Shown here: positions 36,262 through 45,030 of the stretch, piece after piece
Layout of the letters: every line of letters begins with the position of its first letter
Numbering within the stretch: the first letter of the stretch is position 1
Assembly (NCBI RefSeq): GCF_937900395.1
Contig: NZ_CALCDX010000243.1
Span: 1 to 49,515 of the forward strand
DNA from: an uncultured Caulobacter sp.
GTDB taxonomy: Bacteria; Pseudomonadota; Alphaproteobacteria; Caulobacterales; Caulobacteraceae
Direction: 5' to 3'
Length of the DNA stretch: 49,515 nucleotides
Notes under the pieces: generated by a model
Seen by the model: the letters and a program-made list of their open reading frames with translations, nothing else
What the model was told of the DNA's origin: nothing
Databases searched by the model: none
Position numbers and translations under genes: made by a program

Positions 36262-39200
36262 TTAGGCCAGCCGCGCCAGCGCCTCGGCCATCACCTTTTC
36301 TGAAACCGGCATCAGCTTGGGGCCGTCCGTCCACACCAGGGCCGCCTCGATCGCCCGGCCCGGGAACACCTCGCGCAGCACCGCCGCATAGACCGCCATC
36401 TGGGCCAGATAGGCGGGATCGGCGTCCTCGATGCGGTCGGGCGAGGGGCGATTGGTCTTGTAGTCGACGACCAGCACGCGGCCTTCGTCCACCACCAGCC
36501 GGTCGACGCGGCCGGAGACGGCCAGGCCCTTGGGCAGGTGGGCGCTGGTTCCGGCCAGGGCGACCTCGGCCCGCGAGCCGGGACCGAACACGGCGGCGAA
36601 GCGCGCGTCATCCAGCACCCCAAAGGCGGCGGCCGCCATCTCCTCACGCTGCTCGTCCGTCAGGTCACGCTCGGCGGCCAACAGTCGCCGCGCGGCGGCT
36701 GGACGCTGGTCGGGCGCGAGGTCGGGCAGGATCTGCAGCAGCTTGTGCACCAGCTCGCCCCGGCGATAGCGGCCCAGGCCCGCGACGCGCGCCAGAGGCG
36801 AGGGGGCGGGCACGCGGGCGTTATCCTCGATCCGCGAGGGGGCTGCGTAGCGCGCGGCCGCCGGTTCGGGCGGCGCGGTGTGGGTCATCCACTCCGGCGC
36901 GGCGGCGGGGACGCGAATGTCCTCCTCGGCGCGCGGCGCGGGAGTCGGATCGGGGCCGTAGCGCAGGAAGGCGGTCTCGTCCTCGCCGATCGTCCGCACG
37001 TGGGGCGCGATATCGGCATGGCCGAAGGCGGCGCGGACGGCCGCATACCAGCCGCCGACCTTGTCGTCCTTGGTGCGGGCGTCGATGCGGCCGCACAGGA
37101 TCAGGCGGTCGCGGGCCCGGGTCAGGGCCACGTACAGCAGGCGCAGCGCCTCCTGGCCCTCCTTGTCCTCGCGCAGGCGGCGGGCCTTGGCCGAGGCCTC
37201 GCAGTCGCCCTTGCTTGAGCCGCACCAGAGCAGCGCCCCGTCCTCGGTGACCAGCAGCGGCGAGCCGCCGGCCCCGCGCTTCACCGTGGTCTCCGGCAGG
37301 AAGACGATTGGCGCCTCCAGCCCCTTGGAGCCGTGGGCGGTCATCACCCGCACCTCGCGGCGCGCGCCCTCCATCTCGCGTTTGACGATGATGTCGAGGG
37401 CCGCGAAGTCGGCGACCAGGGCCTCGAGATCGCGCACGCCGCGTTGCTCGGCCTCCATCACCTGGGCCAGGAACTCGTCGAGCGCCTCTTCGGCCTCGGC
37501 GCCCAGGCGGGTCAGGACCTTGGCGCGGTGCGAGCGGCCGCCGGCGTCAGCGAGGCCCAGCCAGGCGGCGAAGAATTCGAACGGTTGCCGGCGGCGAGCC
37601 TCGATCAGGGCCCAGTCCAGCACGGCGCGCGCGGCGCCCCACTCGGGGCGCTCCTCGGACCGTCGCTGAAGCTCCGTCCACAGCGTGGCGCGCCGACCCT
37701 TGGCCAGCGCATAGATGTCGTCGTCGGACAGGCCGCAGAATGGCGCCTTCAACAGCGCCGCCAACGTGAGGTCGTCGTCCGGGAACAGGACGAACCGGCC
37801 CAGGGCCAGCAGGTCCTCGAAGGCGATGTGGCTGGACAGCGACAGCCGGTCGGCGCCGGCCACCGGCACGCCCCGCCGTTTAAGGGCGCGGATGATCTCC
37901 TCGAACAGCACCTTGCGGCGGCGGACCAGGACCAGAATGTCGCCGGCGTGGGCGGCGCGGTGGCGGCCCAGCTCCTTGTCGAACACGGCGTCGCCGCGCT
38001 TGAGAATGGCGGCGGTCTCGGCGGCGATGGCTTCGGCCAGGCGCCGGTTGGCGCTGCGCTCGCCTTCGGCGTCCAGCGGCGCCTCCCAGGCCTCGCGCTC
38101 CTCGCCGGGCAGCTCGCGGGTCAGCGGCCAGAGATCGACGCAGCCCGGATGACCGTGACGGAACAGCTCGTGGCGGACGAGGTCCTGGCCCACCGGCGGC
38201 GGCACGCCCTCCCGCGTCTCGGGATCGGAGAACAGGGCGTCGACGAAGCTCAAGACCTCGCGGGTCGAGCGGTACGACATGGTCAGCGGCACGCCCTTGC
38301 CGACGGCGCCGACCGCCTCGATCCGGGCGATATAGCCTTGGGTCTCTTCCAGCAGGCGCGTCGGGTCCGCGCCCTGGAACGAATAGATCGACTGCTTTTC
38401 GTCGCCGACGATGAACAGGGTGCGCTCGGCCCGGCGGCCGCTCCAGCCCTCCGAGGTCGCGCCCGCGAAGAAGTCGGCGGTCAGAGCGCGCAGGATCTCC
38501 CACTGCTCGGGGGCGGTGTCTTGGGCCTCGTCCAGCAGGATGTGATCGACGCCGCCATCCAGCTTGTAGAGCACCCAGGCGGCCTCGACCTTCTCGGTCA
38601 GCAGCACGCGGGTCTTGTCGATCAGGTCGGTGAAGTCGAGCGCGCCGCGGGCCTCCTTCTCGGCCATGTGGCGCTCGATATAGAGGCCGGCCAGCAGCAG
38701 GGCGTTCTGGGTGTCCTCGGCCACCTTGGCGGCGCGGACCTGCTCGCGGGCGGCCTCCAGCTTGGCCTGTTCCAGCAGCAGGGCCTCGCGCAGGTCCTCG
38801 CGGCTCTTCAGGCCCGAGGTCTTGGCCGGCCAGGTCGCCGGTGTTCCTTCGCCGCTCTCGGTGAACAGGGCGCGCAGGGCCAGCTCCAGCGTGGCGTCCG
38901 GGTCGCGGGCCACGGCCGCCAGGGCCTCTGCATATTTGGCGTCCTGCTTGCCGCCGCCATCGAACAACACGGTCGCCGCCGCGCGCCAGGCGCCGAGGTC
39001 GAGCCGGGCCATGGCCTTGGCGGCCAAGTCCTCGGCGGAGGTTGGCGCGTCGAAGCCGCAACGGTCCCAGGCGTCGGCGATCGCTTCGGCCAGGCCCCCG
39101 CAACGCTGGACATAGGCCATGATCTGGCCGCGTCGCGCTTCGAAGCCGTCGAACATCGCCTCGAAGCTCTGGAAGTCCAGCGCCACCGAGAACCGGGCAT

Positions 39201-39720
39201 AGGCTTCGGCGAAGACGTCGTCGTGCGTGTCCACCCAGTTCGCGACGGCGCGGCGGGCGGCGCGGGCGATGGCGGCGCCGGCCTGGTCGTCCATCACCGT
39301 GAAGCCGGGCGAGACCCCAGCCTCCAGTGGGAAGCGCCGCAGCAGCTTCTCGCAGAAGGCGTGGATGGTCTGGATCTTCAGGCCGCCGGGTGTCTCCAGC
39401 GCCTGGGCGAACAGGGCGCGGGCCTTCGACAGACGTTCGGCGCCATAGACCTCGCCGTCGCCGACCAGCTTGATCAGCTCGGCGCGCAGGTCGGCGTCGC
39501 TGGTCACCGACCACTTGCCCAGCCGCTCGAACAGGCGGCGCTGCATCTCGGCGGCGGCGGCCTTGGTGTAGGTGACGCAGAGGATCGCCTCGGGCGGCAC
39601 CTTGGCCAGCAAGAGCCGCGCGACCCGGTCGATCAGGGTCTTGGTCTTGCCGGAACCGGCGTTGGCCGTGACGAAGGCCGAGATCGCCGGATCGGCGGCG
39701 ATGCGCTGAGGGTCGATCAT
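36262..39720 (-). CDS. addA: Double-strand break repair helicase-nuclease subunit AddA
   Basis: AddA is the UvrD-like 3'-5' helicase with a C-terminal nuclease, partner of AddB in processing DNA ends for RecA. The 1152-residue product has Walker A NAGSGKT (20-26), Walker B LLDEAQDTAPEQW, ERTLFIVGDEKQSIYSFQGA (motif III region), MTAHGSKGLEAPIVF and LLYVALTRARDRL (motifs V and VI). The RecB-type nuclease motif is VVDYKTN with D1086 and K1088. ATG 39720 overlaps the addB stop by 4 nt (ATGA), so both are translated as a coupled pair. Length and motif order are normal for alphaproteobacteria, which use AddAB in place of RecBCD. Confidence 0.96.
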   Translation of the reverse strand: MIDPQRIAADPAISAFVTANAGSGKTKTLIDRVARLLLAKVPPEAILCVTYTKAAAAEMQRRLFERLGKWSVTSDADLRAELIKLVGDGEVYGAERLSKARALFAQALETPGGLKIQTIHAFCEKLLRRFPLEAGVSPGFTVMDDQAGAAIARAARRAVANWVDTHDDVFAEAYARFSVALDFQSFEAMFDGFEARRGQIMAYVQRCGGLAEAIADAWDRCGFDAPTSAEDLAAKAMARLDLGAWRAAATVLFDGGGKQDAKYAEALAAVARDPDATLELALRALFTESGEGTPATWPAKTSGLKSREDLREALLLEQAKLEAAREQVRAAKVAEDTQNALLLAGLYIERHMAEKEARGALDFTDLIDKTRVLLTEKVEAAWVLYKLDGGVDHILLDEAQDTAPEQWEILRALTADFFAGATSEGWSGRRAERTLFIVGDEKQSIYSFQGADPTRLLEETQGYIARIEAVGAVGKGVPLTMSYRSTREVLSFVDALFSDPETREGVPPPVGQDLVRHELFRHGHPGCVDLWPLTRELPGEEREAWEAPLDAEGERSANRRLAEAIAAETAAILKRGDAVFDKELGRHRAAHAGDILVLVRRRKVLFEEIIRALKRRGVPVAGADRLSLSSHIAFEDLLALGRFVLFPDDDLTLAALLKAPFCGLSDDDIYALAKGRRATLWTELQRRSEERPEWGAARAVLDWALIEARRRQPFEFFAAWLGLADAGGRSHRAKVLTRLGAEAEEALDEFLAQVMEAEQRGVRDLEALVADFAALDIIVKREMEGARREVRVMTAHGSKGLEAPIVFLPETTVKRGAGGSPLLVTEDGALLWCGSSKGDCEASAKARRLREDKEGQEALRLLYVALTRARDRLILCGRIDARTKDDKVGGWYAAVRAAFGHADIAPHVRTIGEDETAFLRYGPDPTPAPRAEEDIRVPAAAPEWMTHTAPPEPAAARYAAPSRIEDNARVPAPSPLARVAGLGRYRRGELVHKLLQILPDLAPDQRPAAARRLLAAERDLTDEQREEMAAAAFGVLDDARFAAVFGPGSRAEVALAGTSAHLPKGLAVSGRVDRLVVDEGRVLVVDYKTNRPSPDRIEDADPAYLAQMAVYAAVLREVFPGRAIEAALVWTDGPKLMPVSEKVMAEALARLA

Positions 39721-42704
39721 TCACCCTCTCCGTCGTCGCCGCTGGTCGACCATTCGAACACCCGCGCCAAGTGGGCGTAGTCGCCGGGGTGCTCCTTGAC
39801 GAACTGTGGGGCGACCCGCGAGCGGTAGGGCTCTTCGGGATCGTCATAGCGGGCGACCAGCTTGACCAGGCCGTCCATCGCCTTGCGCGCGGCCTCCTCG
39901 CTCTCGCCGTTCGCCAAGGCGCGGAGCTGTTCCTCGCCGGCGGGCCGCCGACCGGTGACGCGGACATAGGTCAGGTCGCCGGGCGCGGGGCTGCCCAGGT
40001 CCGGGAAGCCGCCATTCATCAGGATCGCCGCCGTCAGGGTCAGCTGCGGCGAGAAGCCGGTGTCGACCTGCTTCTGCGAGGGCGCGGCGCCCGTCTTGTA
40101 GTCGAGGATGTGGGCGGTCCCGTCCGGTGTCGGCTCGATGCGGTCGGCCTTGGCGGTCAGGGTGAAGGGGCGGCCGTTGATCGAGAGCTCAAGCTTGCCC
40201 TCGGCCTCGACGATGATCCTGCGCGCGCCGGCGCGGCGATGGCGCTCCCAGTCGGCGACCCACAGGGCGGCCTCGCGGGCCAGGGCTTTCTCGCGGGCGA
40301 GAGCGGTCGGCGGCATGCCGGCGTTGACCAGGGCCTCGATATAGAAGCGTTCGAACACCGCGGCCGCGTCGGCGGGCACGGCGTCCGGATAGGTCTCGGC
40401 GAATTTTTCGAAGGCCGCGTGGATGGCCGTGCCGCGCGCCCGAGCCTCGACCGGCTCGTCGGGGCGCTCCAGCGGGTAGAGCTTGAGGATGTCGCGCGCC
40501 CAGACGGCGTAGGGATCGCGGGTCAGGGCCTCGACGCGAGTGACGGCCATCTTGCGCGGCCGGTCCTCGACCGGTGGGCGCGGTTCAGGGCGTTTGATCG
40601 GCGAATAGGGCTCGGGCGCGTCGAGGGCGCGGACCCAGTCCAGTACGTCGTCGCGGCGCGGAAGGGAAAGGCCCGCGCCGGCGGCCAGGGTCTTCAGGCG
40701 CCACAGCCAGCGCGACTCGACGGCCGGCGCGCCGCCGCGCCGCTCGCAGTGGACCAGCACCACATCGGGCGCGCTGGCGGCCTGGGCGAAGTCGTGGGCG
40801 GTCAGGCCCACGCGCCGTTCGGGCGGCGGCAGGCCCAGGCGCTGGCGCATCGGCCGCGACAGGAACGGATCGATCGGCGCGCCCTGCGGCCAGACGCCTT
40901 CCTCCAGTCCCGCCAGCACCAGGCGGTCGGCGCGCACCAGGCGGGCTTCGATCGCGCCCAGGATGCGCAGGCGGGGATGGGTGGCCCCGCCGACGCGGAC
41001 GGTCTCCTCGTTGACGAGGCGATCGAGGATGTCGGCGAAGGCCTGGGGCGAGGCGTCGGGCAGGGGCTCGCCGTCCTGGATCAGGGCGGCCATTAGCGCG
41101 CCCAGGCACTCGCCCGCGCCGCCGGCCCACAGGCGAGGGGGCGCGATCAGCCCTTCCAGCGCCTCGACCAGGGCCTTGGCCGCGTGGCAGGGGCGGGCGT
41201 AGCCGTCGGCATAGGGGCTGGCGGCATGGTCGACGGCGGCCAGCACGCGCTCGCAGAGGGCGAGAGCCTCGGGGGCGTCTTTTAACCGCGCGCGCAAAAC
41301 CTCGGCCGAGCCCGGCGCCGCGCCGCGTAGACCCTTGCGCTCCAGGAGGGCGGCGGCCTCTCCCTCGTCCTCCCCCAACACCAGCGGATGCTTGGCGACG
41401 GCCAGCAGGCGCACCGGGTTGAGCGGCTCTTCGACGAGACGCGCCAAGTGCAGGGCCAGGATCGCCGAGCCGGCGGCAGCCAGCGGCGCGCCGGCCGAGC
41501 TGTCGGGGATGACGCCCCAGCGCTGCAGGCGGGTCATCACGCGGCGGGCCAGGGTCTGGTCCGGCGTGACCAGGGCGGCGGTCTTGTCTGGCGTCTCCAG
41601 CGCCTCGCGCAGGAGCAAGGCGCAGGCGCCGGCGGCCTCCTCCTCGGCGCGCGCGGCGATGACGGAAAAGCCAGTCAGCCCTTCGGCGATCGGGTCGAGG
41701 TCCGGGGCCTCGGCGCGCAGAGACGCGATCTGAGCCAGCCAGTCGGCGGTGGCCTCGGCCGGGCGCAGGGCCTCGTTGACGATCCGCCGGCGCCAGCGGC
41801 CCCGGCTGTCGGCGTCGGGGACCCAGGCGCGGACGTCGCCGCGCGCGACGCCGGCCCGGTCCAGCAGGCGCTTCATGGCGCCTTGCGGATGCTGCTCGCC
41901 CTGCGTCCCCTCGATCCGGGTCCAGGCGCTGTCGGCCAGGTCCTCGTCGAGGCCGGGCAGCACCACGGCGCCCTTCGGCGCGGCGGCCACGACGCGCAGC
42001 AGGTCGGCGGTGGCGGGGGCCGTGCCGGTCGATCCGGCCGCGACCAGCACCTCGGTCGGCGGGTTTTCGGCCCACTGTCTCTCCAGCGCGCGCAACAGGC
42101 GCACGCGGCGTTCGGAGACGTCGATCAGGCCCAGGTCCTTCAGACGTTCCGGCCAGGCGCGCAGGACGGCCTTCAGGAACCGGGCCGAGACTTGCCAGTG
42201 CTGGGCCAGGTCGCCCTCGGCCAGGCCATCGAGCCTGTCCTCGAACTGGATCTCCTCGATCTGGCAGCTGTCGAGGAAGTCGGACAGAGCCTTGGCCAGC
42301 TCCAGCGCCTGGACCGGGCCGGGCGTGAACGACAGCAGCCCGCCATGATCGACCACCAGCCGCGCCAGCTCGAACCGGCGACGACGCGAGGCGATGGCGG
42401 GCGGCAGGTCGATCGAGAGCTCGCCCGGCTCGAACGGCGGCTCGCCCTCGTCGAGGTCGCCCAGCGGCCGGATCTGCGGCAGCAGCAGGGCCCGCCCGCC
42501 GCCGACCGCCAGGAAGGCGTCGGCCAAGGCGCGGGCGCCCCGGCGGGTCGGGGTCAGGACCGTGGCGCGCGGCAGGGCCTCGGGGCCGAGCGGCTCCAGG
42601 GCGTTCAGCAGGCCGCGCGCCAGGTCGTCGACGAACGGCCGATGCGCGGGGATCGAGAACCAGCGCGGCCCCGGGCGCTCAAAGAATGGGGCCTGGGCGC
42701 TCAT
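39717..42704 (-). CDS. addB: Double-strand break repair protein AddB (alphaproteobacterial type)
   Basis: The 995-residue partner of AddA. The N-terminal helicase-like part has VLTPTRRGARALADAF where firmicute AddB has a Walker A, so no ATP loop is visible. The C-terminal nuclease has GTAIHAAFEKF and HILDYKTG with D868 and K870. RVEALTRDPYAVWAR lacks the cysteine expected there for an iron-sulfur cluster, and no cysteine triad occurs near the C-terminus (FVKEHPGDYAHLARVFEW). This matches the shorter alphaproteobacterial family. I start at ATG 42704 (MSAQAPFFERPGPRWF), which overlaps the murU stop by 4 nt; longer in-frame extension runs inside murU. Confidence 0.94.
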   Translation of the reverse strand: MSAQAPFFERPGPRWFSIPAHRPFVDDLARGLLNALEPLGPEALPRATVLTPTRRGARALADAFLAVGGGRALLLPQIRPLGDLDEGEPPFEPGELSIDLPPAIASRRRRFELARLVVDHGGLLSFTPGPVQALELAKALSDFLDSCQIEEIQFEDRLDGLAEGDLAQHWQVSARFLKAVLRAWPERLKDLGLIDVSERRVRLLRALERQWAENPPTEVLVAAGSTGTAPATADLLRVVAAAPKGAVVLPGLDEDLADSAWTRIEGTQGEQHPQGAMKRLLDRAGVARGDVRAWVPDADSRGRWRRRIVNEALRPAEATADWLAQIASLRAEAPDLDPIAEGLTGFSVIAARAEEEAAGACALLLREALETPDKTAALVTPDQTLARRVMTRLQRWGVIPDSSAGAPLAAAGSAILALHLARLVEEPLNPVRLLAVAKHPLVLGEDEGEAAALLERKGLRGAAPGSAEVLRARLKDAPEALALCERVLAAVDHAASPYADGYARPCHAAKALVEALEGLIAPPRLWAGGAGECLGALMAALIQDGEPLPDASPQAFADILDRLVNEETVRVGGATHPRLRILGAIEARLVRADRLVLAGLEEGVWPQGAPIDPFLSRPMRQRLGLPPPERRVGLTAHDFAQAASAPDVVLVHCERRGGAPAVESRWLWRLKTLAAGAGLSLPRRDDVLDWVRALDAPEPYSPIKRPEPRPPVEDRPRKMAVTRVEALTRDPYAVWARDILKLYPLERPDEPVEARARGTAIHAAFEKFAETYPDAVPADAAAVFERFYIEALVNAGMPPTALAREKALAREAALWVADWERHRRAGARRIIVEAEGKLELSINGRPFTLTAKADRIEPTPDGTAHILDYKTGAAPSQKQVDTGFSPQLTLTAAILMNGGFPDLGSPAPGDLTYVRVTGRRPAGEEQLRALANGESEEAARKAMDGLVKLVARYDDPEEPYRSRVAPQFVKEHPGDYAHLARVFEWSTSGDDGEGE

Positions 42705-43426
42705 GCTTGCGAGAGCCTCGCCTCGGCCGCCAGCTTGGCGTCGGGGTCGCCGACGTGCATCCAAAGGCCATCAGGCGCGACACCGTGGACGCGACGGTCG
42801 GCGGCGAGGCGCTTCCAAAGCGGCAGCAGCGAGAACGGCCCGTCCGGACCATCCGCGGTGATCTGGGGCTTGCAGATGTGCACGCCGACATAAACCAGCG
42901 GCGCCATCTCGCCGGCGTCCTTGAAGCGGACGACGCCGTCCTCCGCCAGGAACACGTCGCCGCTGTCGTGGAAACCCAGCGAGCCGCTCGTCGAGGCCAG
43001 CATCAGGCAGACATCCATCTTGGCCGAGTCCCAGGCGGTCGCGACCGCGTCGACGGCCGCCGCGCCGTGCTCGATCCAGATCGAGTCGATGTTGGCGACG
43101 AAGACGGGACCCTCGCCCAGCAGCGGCAGGGCGTGCTTGATCCCCCCGCCGGTCTCCAAGGCTTGCGGACGCTCGTCGGAGATGACGATGCGCGGTCCCA
43201 GGCCCTTGGCCTCGCGGGCCTTGAGGTGGGCTTCGACCAGGTCGGCGAAATAGTGGACGTTGACCACGGCGGTCTCGACGCCGGCGGCCGCCAGGCGGTC
43301 CAGCATGTGGTCGATCAGGGCCTTGCCGCCGACCTCGACCAGGGCCTTGGGCCGGTCGTTGGTCAGGGGGCGCATGCGGGTGCCGAGGCCCGCGGCCAGC
43401 ACCATGGCGACTTTAGGCCCGCTCAT
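42701..43426 (-). CDS. murU: N-acetylmuramate-1-phosphate uridylyltransferase MurU
   Basis: MurU converts MurNAc-1-phosphate and UTP to UDP-MurNAc in the peptidoglycan recycling route that bypasses MurA. The 241-residue product has the nucleotidyltransferase start VAMVLAAGLGTRMRPLT (6-22) and RPKALVEVGGK (25-35), then ETGGGIKHAL (90-99), and the metal-binding NIDSIW, where many relatives have DxD. The start ATG 43426 overlaps the amgK stop by 4 nt (ATGA), and its stop overlaps addB in the same way. Assignment as MurU rather than another sugar nucleotidyltransferase rests on the amgK linkage. Confidence 0.93.
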   Translation of the reverse strand: MSGPKVAMVLAAGLGTRMRPLTNDRPKALVEVGGKALIDHMLDRLAAAGVETAVVNVHYFADLVEAHLKAREAKGLGPRIVISDERPQALETGGGIKHALPLLGEGPVFVANIDSIWIEHGAAAVDAVATAWDSAKMDVCLMLASTSGSLGFHDSGDVFLAEDGVVRFKDAGEMAPLVYVGVHICKPQITADGPDGPFSLLPLWKRLAADRRVHGVAPDGLWMHVGDPDAKLAAEARLSQA

Positions 43427-44508
43427 CGGCGCGTCTCCGACGGAACATGGCGATCGAACCAGGCCTTGAGGTCGGCGAGCGCCGGGTCTGCGAAACAGAC
43501 GTCCAGATAGACCCACAGGCGCGGGATGAAGTCGGCGTAGCGGGGCTTGCCGTCCCGGGCCACCAGGCGCGCGAAGATGCCCAGGATCCGGATGATGTTT
43601 AGCGCGCCCAGCGCGTGGTAGTCGGCCAGGAAGGCGGTGCGATCCAGGTCCGGCCTCGCCGCCAGATAGCGCTCGAGGCACGCCGCCTCCCGCTCGGGCG
43701 AGACGGTGCGGCGGGCGTCGTGCAGCAGCATCGACAGGTCCCAGGCCGGGTGGGCCAGGACCGCGTCCTGGAAGTCCAGCATCCCGACCCGCGCCGCCCC
43801 AAGGCGCTCCGGCAGCCAGATCAGGTTCTCGGCGTGATAGTCGCGGTGGCAGAAGACCGTCGCTTCGGCCTCGCCCCGCGCGCGGATTGGCGCCCAGATC
43901 GCCTCCCATTCCGAGAGGGCGGCGGCGTCGAAGGCGACATCGCGGAACTTCGGCTGCCACTCGATGAAGATGTCGTGGGCCGTCTTCAGGGCCAGATCGT
44001 CATAGGTCAGCAGCGGCCAGGTCGAGCCGTCATAGCTGAGCACGCTGGGCGTCGGCGCGGCGTGGATCGCGAGCAAGCCGTCGATGGCGGCGTCGTAAAG
44101 CGGCGCTTCATCGGTCCCGGCCTCGATCAGGCGGGCGTAGAGGTCATCGCCCAGGTCCTCCAGCACGGCGAGACCAGCGCCGGCGTCGGAGGCCAGCACC
44201 TGGGGAGCCGAGAGGCCCTGGGCGTTCAGCCAGCCGGCGCAGGCGACGAAGGCGTCCACACGGCCGGCGGCCAGGCGCGCCAGGGCGTTGTAGCCCAGCG
44301 CCGTGCGCTGTTCCGGCGTCGCGTCCGGCGGACAGGGCGCGGTCTCCACCGACGGCGGCTGGTCCATGAAGATGAAAGTCTCGCTCTCCCGATGCAGGCG
44401 CTCGTACGACCGGGTCGAGGCGTCGCCGCCCAGCGGCTGGCGGCGGACGTCGCCGAAGCCGTGGGCCTCCAGGAACGCGGCCTTGGCCGCCTCACGTTCA
44501 GAACTCAA
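43423..44508 (-). CDS. amgK: Anomeric MurNAc/GlcNAc kinase AmgK
   Basis: AmgK phosphorylates the anomeric carbon of MurNAc (and GlcNAc) released from cell-wall recycling, feeding MurU. The 361-residue product is an aminoglycoside-phosphotransferase-type kinase: GGDASTRSYERL (28-39) near the N-terminus, catalytic loop HRDYHAENL (221-229, D223), and metal-binding DFQDAVLAHPAWDLSMLL. ATG 44508 lies inside the 3' end of tsaE (11 bp overlap), and its stop overlaps murU by 4 nt. In pseudomonads and Caulobacter amgK-murU confers intrinsic tolerance of fosfomycin by bypassing MurA, which makes a role in cell-wall stress likely. Confidence 0.94.
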   Translation of the reverse strand: MSSEREAAKAAFLEAHGFGDVRRQPLGGDASTRSYERLHRESETFIFMDQPPSVETAPCPPDATPEQRTALGYNALARLAAGRVDAFVACAGWLNAQGLSAPQVLASDAGAGLAVLEDLGDDLYARLIEAGTDEAPLYDAAIDGLLAIHAAPTPSVLSYDGSTWPLLTYDDLALKTAHDIFIEWQPKFRDVAFDAAALSEWEAIWAPIRARGEAEATVFCHRDYHAENLIWLPERLGAARVGMLDFQDAVLAHPAWDLSMLLHDARRTVSPEREAACLERYLAARPDLDRTAFLADYHALGALNIIRILGIFARLVARDGKPRYADFIPRLWVYLDVCFADPALADLKAWFDRHVPSETRR

Positions 44509-44944
44509 GGGAACGTCCTTCGAAACTTCCGTGTCCGACGACCGTCGCGCGTCGCGCGTCGCCGTCCAGGGCGATGTCTATATCGAGCCGATTCGGCGGC
44601 AAACGCCCTTCCAGTCGCTGCGGCCACTCGATCAGGGCGACACCGCCGTCCAGCGCCTCATCGAGACCGATCTCATAGGCCTCATCGGGGTCGGTCAGGC
44701 GATAGAGATCGAAGTGGGCCAGCGGGAAGCTTGCCGTCTCATAGAACTGAACGAGCGTGAAGGTTGGGCTTGGCACCTCTTCGTCCGGCGTCGTCAGGGC
44801 GCGGATCAGGGCGCGAGCCAGGGTCGACTTGCCGGCGCCGAGCGGGCCGGTCAGGCAGAGGGCGTCGCCAGGGCGCAGGGACGCGGCCAGCTGGCGGCCC
44901 AGCGCTTGGGTCGCGGCCTCGTCGGCGAGGTGGAGGGTGCTCAT
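44498..44944 (-). CDS. tsaE: tRNA threonylcarbamoyladenosine biosynthesis ATPase TsaE
   Basis: TsaE assists TsaB and TsaD in making the t6A modification at position 37 of tRNAs that read ANN codons. The 148-residue product has the P-loop GPLGAGKST (33-41), PSPTFTLVQFYE (switch-like segment) and FDLYRLTDPDEAYEIGLDEAL, then IEWPQRL. ATG 44944 (MSTLHLADEAATQALG) is the family-like start. It is the first gene of an overlapping chain that runs into amgK, murU, addB and addA. It is divergent from zapE, with 86 bp between starts. Confidence 0.95.
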   Translation of the reverse strand: MSTLHLADEAATQALGRQLAASLRPGDALCLTGPLGAGKSTLARALIRALTTPDEEVPSPTFTLVQFYETASFPLAHFDLYRLTDPDEAYEIGLDEALDGGVALIEWPQRLEGRLPPNRLDIDIALDGDARRATVVGHGSFEGRSLEF

Positions 44945-45030
44945 GTCCACCCCATAGCGCGTCGCCTCGGCGATGTTGAGGGCGCAAGGCCCTTTCCCCC
45001 GCGCCGCGCACGCGCTAACCGCAATGCCCG

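Noticed and set aside
37333..39780. Long plus-strand open frame opposite addA
   Set aside because: Composition is typical of antisense frames in GC-rich DNA; AddA motifs on the other strand are complete.
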